Origin: Nymphaea colorata
Taxonomy: Eukaryota; Streptophyta; Magnoliopsida; Nymphaeales; Nymphaeaceae
DNA: 64,000 nucleotides
Direction: 5' to 3'
NCBI RefSeq assembly: GCF_008831285.2
Contig: NC_045140.1
Location: forward strand, 24,012,131 to 24,076,130
Part shown: positions 49,701 through 59,300 of the stretch, piece after piece
Position numbering within the stretch: the first letter of the stretch is position 1
Layout of the letters: the number at the start of each line of letters is the position of its first letter
The notes under the pieces: model-generated
What the model was told of the DNA's origin: nothing
What the model saw: only the letters and a program-made list of their open reading frames with translations
Databases searched by the model: none
Program-made: the position numbers and the translations under genes

Positions 49701-52700
49701 TTTTTCCTTTCAGCTACCCCATTTTGAGGGGGGTGTAACTACAGGATGTCTCGTGAACAATCCCCCGTTGTCTAAGAAACTCCTCAACAGGCCGACACAT
49801 GTACTCACGGGCATTATCGGACCTGAAAGTTTTAACATTCGCACCATACTGGGTATGCACAAGAAGAATAAATGTCTCGATGATTCGAGGAACCTCGCTG
49901 CGGTCTTTTAACAAGTATATAAATGTAGCACGAGAGAAATCATCAATGAAAGTGATAAAATACTGGAAACCTTGACGGGTATGAATGCCCGAAGGTCCCC
50001 ATACATCAGAGTGAATCAGAGAAAAAGCTTCATTAGCACAACTAGAAGAAAGAGGGTACGAAGCCCTCACATGTTTGGCAAACTGACAAACATCACAAGA
50101 AATGGAAGACACATCAAAGGAGGAACACAAGTCTGGAAACAAATGTTTCAAAATCCCAAAAGGTAAATGTCCAAAACGTTCATGCCAGTACATAAAAGAC
50201 TGAAGACAATCTTCTCTTCTCTTATCTGTCTTGCGGATCGCTGTCAACAGAGCAGTAGCCACACGTATGGGAAGACGATATAATCCATCAGAAGCTAAAC
50301 CAATCCCAATCCTCTTCCCTGTCACCAAGTCCTGCAAAACACAACGATCGGCAGAGAATATAAGTTCACAATTCAATTCTTTAGTAAGTCTACTGACTGA
50401 TAAGAGATTTAAAGGAAACTGGGGAACATGTAAAGCGCCCTGCACATGAAATTTGTCCAACAAGGACAGAGTGCCTTCGCCTGCCACACAGGTAGAGGAA
50501 CCATCTGCAAGAGAAACACGTTCCCTTCCCGAGGACAACTTATACTCATGAAACAATTTTGGATTACCTGTCATGTGATGAGTAGCACCACTATCTACAA
50601 TCCATTCCCCCACAGAATTGTTACCTTGATTGCCAATAGCTGCAAGAGCATGATTAGCTGTAGTTCCCTCTGAGGTCTCAGTCTTGTTGACATCGAGCCT
50701 GCCCAAATAAGCCCTTAGTTCACGAAGCTGGTCAGCAGAAATGGAGACTTTTTCTCCACTAGAGGCTTGCACCTCAGACACGGGCGTTCTCCCAGTCAAA
50801 GATCTCCCTCTGTTCCCCTTCTTTTCTGGATGAAGATCCCAGCAATAATCCACAGTGTGACCTGTCTTCTTGCAGTGAGTGCACCGGCGAAGAGACCTAG
50901 ATGGGCCGCCAGGACCACGACTCACGAGAGCAGATCTCTCGTTATAGGGCACAAGTTCCCTCTTCCCTTCTTTTGTAACAAGCCTTCTCTGTTCTTCCGC
51001 TTCAACACAGGAGTACACATCTTCAATACTGGACACCTCCCCTGAATTCAAAATTTGACTTCGAACACCTTCAAACTCATCATTTAAACCTGCTAAAAAT
51101 AGGAACACCCTGTTTTCCCATTCATGAGCAACATAGAGCGCCTGATCATGGGGACAATGCCAAGGAATATCAGAATGATAGTCAAGCTCTTCCCACTTGG
51201 CTTTCAAAGCCCCATAGTACTCTGCAACAGACGAGGTCCCTTGTCGAATGCCATAGACTGTCTTCATTACTTGGTAAGTACGAATTGCGGTCTTCTTTTG
51301 GCCATACATTTGCTCGAGGACCACCCACATGTCTCTAGCAGTCTTCTTCCGAAGGATAAGGGGCTGAATATCGGCGGAAACGGAATTGACAATCCAAGTT
51401 TTCACTTGATTATCCTCAAGAAACCAAGTATGCCACACATCACTTGTTCTTGCTGGTTCGGGGTTGCTCCCATCAATATAGGCCATGCGACCACGGCCAG
51501 CAATCCCCATGGTCATAGCAGGCGACCACGAGAAATAATTATCCTTGGTGAGGCGAAGAGTGATGACCTGCATGGGAACATTCTCAGTTCTAAAAGCCCC
51601 TATTTCAGTGGGATTGGTGTTGACGGTTGACGAGGAAGAGGCTGCCATAATCACAGACCAGTAGGCAGCAAGGGCAGCAGGAAGCAATCACACGATACAA
51701 CACCAAAAAACGGACAGAGAGCAGGAAACGGAACCAGGCAAAGCGGCGCGGCGCTGGGCGGGAACAGACCAGGCAGTCGGCGCGGCGCTGGGCGGAAACA
51801 GACCAGGCAGAGCGGCACGGCGCCGGAAAAGGACACGGCGTTGGGCGGAAAAAGACCGCCGCTGGACAGGTCGTCGTTTGGGCAGGCCGACGCTGGGCGG
51901 AAGCGGCTGAACGGGAACGCCGTTGGGCAGGCCGACGCTGGGCGGAAGCGGCTGAACGGGAACGCCGCTGGGATTCCTGAGCGGCGCTAATCAGGGCGTC
52001 GCTGGGCCGATTGTCGCTAGGCGGAGACGGCGGAATCCTGAGCGGCGCTGATCAGGGCGGCGCTGGGCGGAGACGGCGGCGGGACGACAGACGACGCTCG
52101 GGCACGAGCGTCGGGCACGGGCGAGACGATGAACAGTGCTGGGCGATTCTCCTCTAACACGGGCAAAAGACAACCAGAAACGCCGGAACTTCACGGCTCT
52201 GATACCATGTAGAGATACGAACAAGAAGAAGAGGAAGAGAAGCAATGATCACGATGTAACGTGGAAAACCCTCGACACGAGGGAGAAAAAACCACGAATG
52301 AGGAGGAGTTGGTGCCCACTAGCAGCCAGACTCTCTCTCTCTTAAGATTATCATTAACTCTTAAGGATTAGGGTTACATGACTTAAGTAGAGCCCAAAAC
52401 GGGCTACAAGGCGGGTCGGGTATGGATCCGGACCCGAAACCCACAATCTATCAACATTATCAAGTAAAAAACAAAACAGAAATTCTTCAGAAACAAAATA
52501 GCTTGCATTAGATTAGTAACGGCAATGGTTCACAATGAACTAATTGTGTTCACCATAAATCCATGATGACCAATCTTTTTACTTTTTTCCTAACGAAAGA
52601 AGTTGACTCATTTTTTTGTTTGTCATATTTTCAAAGTCGCACATTATCATTTGTGTGCTATATACAATAAAAAAAACATCAGTTTGACCAAAAAAAATAG

Positions 52701-53310
52701 AAAGAACAGATAACCAAACAACAAACAAATTCTCAAGCATCTCCACAGCTCTAGCGAATGGTCTCAGGAAATATACCCTGGTAGGGAAAAGGTTTTCCAA
52801 CAGAGGGAGGCTTCAGGCACCAAACTTATTACTCCACTCTAATAGGATAAAACGTTGATTTTCAGCTTCCTTATAGGCATATCATGGAGCCTAAAAACTG
52901 GCACCGCCATGCTCTTATTGCCGCTCACCAGTTCCACTATAGTGCTTGACCACATGTGAAAATTTGGAGAAGTACATGCTGAGCGTTGATTGCAAGTGAT
53001 CAGCCAACAAGTGGAGAGAGAGAACATGCATGAGATTTCAACAGTGGTGAGTCACTCACTATTCACCACTTGAAAGAAGGAATACTGTGTCCTTTGATAA
53101 ATAGATAAATATATGGAAGAAATGGGAAAACATGGTCTCATTCTGGGACCAGATTTTCTCTCTCTAAAAGAAAAAGAGGGAGTAAGTGGGTGGAGAGGGG
53201 GAAAGAGAAATGAGAGGAAACATGCAGATAGAGGAAGACTGAAAGAACTACTCTAAGTTTTAGCCGTCCAGCAACATCTGGCATCTAGCAAGATTGAATA
53301 CATACATATA

Positions 53311-53346
<36 letters not shown>

Positions 53347-56300
53347 TATATATGTATGTATGTATGAAAATACGTACATACGTATGTATGTATGTACACA
53401 CACACACACACACAGGGAGTTTATCGAGCCATGATTTTGTCACGCCTGATCGACTTCCAATGATCGGGGTCCAATCGAAACAAACAGGAATGGACAGTCT
53501 CGATTTTGACATGTGAAAGAGAGACCTTTTCCTCCCTCCTGATTTTAACACATGAGAGCCCCTTTCCCTCCAGCATTCACTCTCTCTTGCCTTTGCTCTT
53601 GCCAGTCATAGATTTATCTCCCTCTTTATGTTGGCTGGCAGCCAGAATGTTGAGGAATGCCCCATCATTGCCGCTGTCGTTGACTCCTCTCTCCTTCCCA
53701 TGAAGTGCCTTCTCTCCCAGCTGAAGCACAAGGTCCCATCCTCACCGCTAGGTCTCATTGCTCTAGGGCTTGATACCTTCCCAATCTGTCTGAGTGGTGC
53801 CCTTACTGCAGGACCTAGAGGCAACTTCAGGCAAGAGAAAGCTCTGTCAAAATAGGGAAAGAGATTTAGTGTTCTCCTTGGTTGTCTGTTGTCCCACTCT
53901 AACCCACAAGAGAGAGGGGTTTTGCACTTCAGCCATCACTTGTCGGTCATGGTGGACAAGAGGTAGAGATGAGCTGCCAATGACAGATGCTTTATGCTCA
54001 TCAGCCATGTCGTCGGTCACAAATGATGAGACAACCAACAAAAGGCATAGAGGCAGTGGCGGAGATACATATAAGCGGGTGTGGGCAGTTGCCATTATTT
54101 CCATATTGATATTTTAAAAAATATGCTCATTCATATATACTTAAGGTGTGAACGTTTTATAATTAGTGCCCCTCAGCCAAAAATTCTTGGCTCCGCCACT
54201 AGGGAGAGGGCCCCTCCCTGCCTCTCATGGAGAGTTTCTTTTTAAAAACAAGTATTTTTATCAGAAGATTCATGCCTGTCTGATCAAAACAGATCAGACT
54301 GCCCCAATAATTGTAGTCAATCTGACACCCTCATTCCGCATTGGATTCGACTCTCTCTCTCTGCCTCTCTCTCATTGACATCCTAGGTGTACATATAATT
54401 ATATAAATACACAAAGAGAAAAAAAGGGGTTGCGGTTCATTGGTTCCCTATCAAACAGTTCTATGGAATGCGAGGAACCAGACCAGCACCTCACATCCAG
54501 GGAACACGAAACAAACCTGGCCACAAAATGAGCTGCACTTGTTTACCACTGGTTTACACAGAATGGATACGTGGAATTCCAACATCCCCCTCAGAACACT
54601 GAATCACACTCCATGGGATCTAGGAACGCACCGAGACCCACATCCTCTATTTGATTCCTCAAACAGTTTGCAAAACACCGAGGTTCCTTTATCAAAGGCT
54701 TGCAAGCACTTCCTATGCAATCCTTTTCATTTCTTACTTTTATGCTTTTAGTTTGAGTGGCTCATTTAACATATAAATATAATTCAAAGTAGCTCAAAAG
54801 CTGCTTGCCTCACCTCTGAACCAGGTCTTGAAGCAACGCATATATGCCCCACTACATGAGCATATGTTCAATGGACCTCACATTGGCATCAACCATCACA
54901 AGTCAGAACGTTCTCACTAGAAACTACTGCATACCTTATTTTTTCCAATAAAGCATCTTGTGCAGCTCAACAATAACACGCATGCTTCTCTATCTTTTGG
55001 ATGGTCCATCCACCTTTATGACCAGCACTCATTCCTCCAAAAAATTAGAGCAAATAGAAATCATATACTTGTATAAATAGTGTAATTAGATCTACTAAGT
55101 GTCTTATATTACATCCAGCACCTTTAGTACTTCTATTAGCAGGTTCAATAGCTTGCACCTGCAATCTTTTTTGCTTTTATTCTAAATTTCTAATTGGGTT
55201 GTGCCAGTGCTATCAGTGCCAGATAACTAGAACATTTTTTCTCCTAATATTATGGTCATCATAAACAAAATCTGCTAGCAGCAGAAGAAGATCTGCTCAA
55301 ATTATAGCTTTACCCAAAAAAGAAGGATAATTTTATTGCATCTCCACAAAAACAGAGAAAATTTGTCAACAAAGAAGGCCAAACCTAAGTTCTATAGGTG
55401 TGCTGCACATGGAAGATGGTGACACCTTACCAATTATTGCCTAAAATAAAGCATATGCATCCAAACCCAAGTCAATGTAGTTACAAGCATGAAACGTCTA
55501 TGCTAACAAAGGTTCCATCCAGGTGCCTAGGATGACGGAACTAAATCCACCATGTTGAAGAAAGCCAGAGTTCAATAGCATGATATGTCAGTGCTGGCCT
55601 AATCACATAGGTGTCTAACAAAAGCATGTGCTTGCTTATCCCAAAAGAAACATGAAACTACAACAATGCCACTCTTCGTTGGGCAGCAAACAGTACTGTT
55701 ACAGAAACATGATCACTACCAAATGGAAAAAATCCAACATTGAACAAAGACCACAAAGCAAAAAAGGTTGAATTACCTTATAAGTTCGAATATTCCTGTA
55801 TGTGTCGTTCCCTTCATCATAAGGATCATTTTCCATGTCATTAAGTGGATCACTAATGACCTCAACAGGAAGCCGACGAGATAACTTTTGACCAGACGTA
55901 CTCTCAATACCCAAAGGTTGACACTTTTGTAACTGCCCTTCAATTTGTTTAAAATCCACGTGCTGGAATCCAGGGAACCTTCTCAAAATTAAAAACAAAA
56001 GAAGCACTGTGCAGAGCAGGCATTTGATAGAAAGAAGATAGTAACAACAATATACTAATGGAAACAATATCACTAACAAAAGCTGTACTTATTGGCAACT
56101 CTAGCCCACACAAGGAAGGTGGGTATGCATTCAATCATGTAGGCTTCAGTTGCTCATAATAATGTTTTTTTAATGTTTCACTTCAAATTTAATAATTAGC
56201 TCGTTTTCTAAGTTTTTTTGTGATTCAGCCATTAATCCTAACTAGAGCACTTGAATGCAATGCAACTAACTAGTGCTGTCACTACTTAGGCAGGAACAAC

Positions 56301-59300
56301 TATTGCAATAAGAACCACAAACCTGAACTCGGTGCTTAAGCATAAGTTTGTGGATTGATGGGATAAAAATTGCAAAATCTTTTCCAATGGCATATGCCAA
56401 ACAGCAAAGAGCATCCATCGCATCCTTACGTAGCTCATCATTGTTCCTGGAAATTACACCATGACATACATGTAAACCACTTTAGTAGTTGTATAGAAAC
56501 TCCAAGCAGAGGACACGCAAGAAATTCCTAACCCATATTGCTTGCCGAGATGCAAGAAATTGGAGACCATAGCACGACTAAAAAGAAGAAATATGAACTG
56601 TCTCTCAAGCAACTTATAAATTTGTCCCACAAATTTAAGCAAAATTACACACCATAAATTCTTAACACCATGCAAACAATTATAGGATTGACTCAGAATG
56701 CACACCACTAATTAACGGACCAAAATATATTGAATACAAGCTCGTGGTACAAGTCAAAAGTTCCCATATCAGGTGTCTCAATCAGATGAACCTTATCTTC
56801 TGGTAGTGTAAACAAAAAGTCATGCAGTGAATCAAATTATTTCTTATCAGCAACATATAGCATCTCAAAAGCACCAAACCATCTTCTCACAAGTGAAATA
56901 TATTGACATTTTCAGATGATATCTCCCATGTTTGGCAGTTTACTATTACAATATAGGTCAGAAAAACAATCAAAAGGTACCATACAATAACAACAGCAAC
57001 CAGTAGAATATTGCCAATTTGGCTACATGAAAAGACACAATGACGGTATTTTCTTAAAACAGAATCATTGTAACTCAAAAATTGATACAAGAGAAAGAAG
57101 AATAATGAATAAAATAATATCCTGCATCTTCAATATTTTAACAGATGTAACAAACAAAACTAGAGAAAGGAATGGTCATGCATACCCATCCAAGACAAGT
57201 GTGAAGTGATGTACCAAAGCCGAAACATGGCCAGTGACCTAAATAGAGAAAACAAAAATGAATAAAAACGGTATACAGTAGGACATTATGCACAAAAATA
57301 GGGACACCAGGTCAGACAATGACTAGAGACATTATGCACAAAAACAGGGATGCCAGGTCAGACAATCACCGTAGTACTCACCTGAACACAAGGGATAAGC
57401 TTAGTTATTGTCTTAATGGCAGCACGCCTAATTTCAACTGAAGCATCAACTTTGAGAAGCCGAAGAATAGCAGGAAGAAGGAGGTGCATGTGCCCATCCA
57501 AAGTTCCTAAAAAACACACCTTTGAGAAGCAGCATGGAGAAGGATGGCATGGAAAGAAACAATAAATTTGAAATATATATCCAAAAATACATAAGGCAGT
57601 ACCAACCTCCAAAAACTTCCAATGTATGAAGAATGTTAGGAACATAACTGAAATCATTGCACCGTTCAGCATCACCAAGTACTTGAATACAAGAAGGAAG
57701 AATATCAGGCAGATAAGTTCTAAACTCATCATTCAGGGCAAGGCAAAGCTGCTCTACCAAATGTAGTATCTGGCCAAATAACATTGTGCAGCATCCAGTC
57801 AGGAAGCATAGAGGAGAAATAAAGAGGCAAAAAAAATATTAAATTGAAATAACAAAAAAAACAGAAGCACAATGGATGAAAATAGAGGCCTTACAGCAGA
57901 GCCATGCACAGGACGGTTAGTGGCCGGCAATGTGAAAGAAGACCATAATTCAGAAATAAGTACAAGCAACCTAGGTAAATATTTACGGATGTGCTGCAAA
58001 AAAACAAGTAATAAAATCATTAATATCTTAAATTCTTAATTAACAGCTGAGAGTACAGAAAACTAAGTCCAGGAAAGAAAAACAGGTGCAGCTCTCACCT
58101 GTCGAACAATGGACACCAAAGTTCCAAGCTTCCATGTAATGTACTCTTTAAGCCCATCTTCACAATTACGGACTGTGTTAAAAAGTTCAGGTAATACCTG
58201 CACAACATTAGAAGCCCAATAATATGGTCAAAGAGAAAGACAAAAGCAAAAAGTCAGGAATTAAAAGATATGTTGAACATACTTCATGACTTCAATCCAA
58301 CAAACAAAACCAAGATATTTATGATGAAAGAACATGATATTTCTCATCAGCAAAAAACTGATAAGTGGACAAAAGTGGTTCATGTGAACTGAATAGACAT
58401 TTTTATGCAGAAATTGAATAGGTGGTTTTCCTTCTTATCTTACAATGGTGCTTTCCATAAATTGAGACTAATATAGGATAACATAGAGTTGATCTTCAGC
58501 CACTTTGAGATCAACCTGAATTGTATAGTAAATAGATGATAACTTTAACAATCAAAAACTTTTGTCACGCAAGTGAGGTAGACAAGCCTCTTTTCAGAAT
58601 AGTGATGTATGCTTGTCACACAAGTCATCACTTTCAAGTTTCAAGGATACAAACAAAATATAAATTGGATGTCAGAGAGATACTAATTTACTCCCCACAC
58701 ATTTTTACTCTTCCGTATGCAGCAAAAACAAGAAAAAGAAAAATTTTCAGGTGTTTATAGAGGATCTCAAGAAAGAGAAAAATTTCTAAAATTATGTTCA
58801 CAAACAGCCAAGCAAAGTATGTAGAACACATTATCATTCTAGTATGTACTCAAGCACTGTGTTTATAAGGAAAACATGGTAATGAACCTGTAGATCTATC
58901 ATGTCCATTGAAATTACATGCCAGATCTAGGACATTCATTCTAGTTGTCGTTGATGACAATGAAACAAGGAAGATATCAATATGGCTACAGAAGTTGAGA
59001 TACAAGTGAAACCAAGAGCTCTAATAGCACCGTACCAAGGAAGCAATTGACGAGAAACATAGAAAGAAAGTAAGAAAAGCTCACCCATTGCTTATGGATG
59101 CATTGACCAGGTGAAACATAAAAGATATGAATTACAAAGAGAAAAGATAACATAATTGTTCAGAAACACATGGAAATGCGAAAGGAAATTGTTGATTGTG
59201 GTCCTATATGCAAATTATCCATCTTTGTACCAAAGGTGTTTATCTATTATTGAATCATGCTTCAAGTCTACCAACTTAAACCAACTATACTGACTGACCA

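Larger units (their letters stand above)
47081..52456 (-). mobile_element. Young, near-complete Ty1/copia retrotransposon 2
   Basis: 5376 bp with two 249-bp LTRs that look identical base for base, 5-bp target duplication TTATC (47076-47080 and 52457-52461), TG...CA LTR ends, a tRNA-Met primer site touching the 5' LTR and a GAGGGGGAG purine tract touching the 3' LTR. The domain order gag, protease, integrase, reverse transcriptase, RNase H makes it copia. It lies in the same orientation as TOR, inside a TOR intron. The only defect I see is one frame break in the integrase region, in a run of six G (plus strand) at 49728-49733. Identical LTRs imply a very recent insertion. Confidence 0.97.
46472..55776 (-). 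other. 9.3-kb TOR intron carrying transposons
   Basis: Lies between the exon ending at 55777 and the exon starting at 46471, both in phase 0. It contains the full-length copia element 2 (47081-52456), a small MITE (54055-54200) and a microsatellite (53299-53414). Without copia 2 and one target copy it would be about 3.9 kb. The intervals 52462-53290 and 54210-55770 show no further recognised features. Confidence 0.95.

Noticed and set aside
47015-52345. Two copies of a near-identical 67-69 codon plus-strand frame
   Set aside because: They are the two copia LTRs read on the wrong strand.
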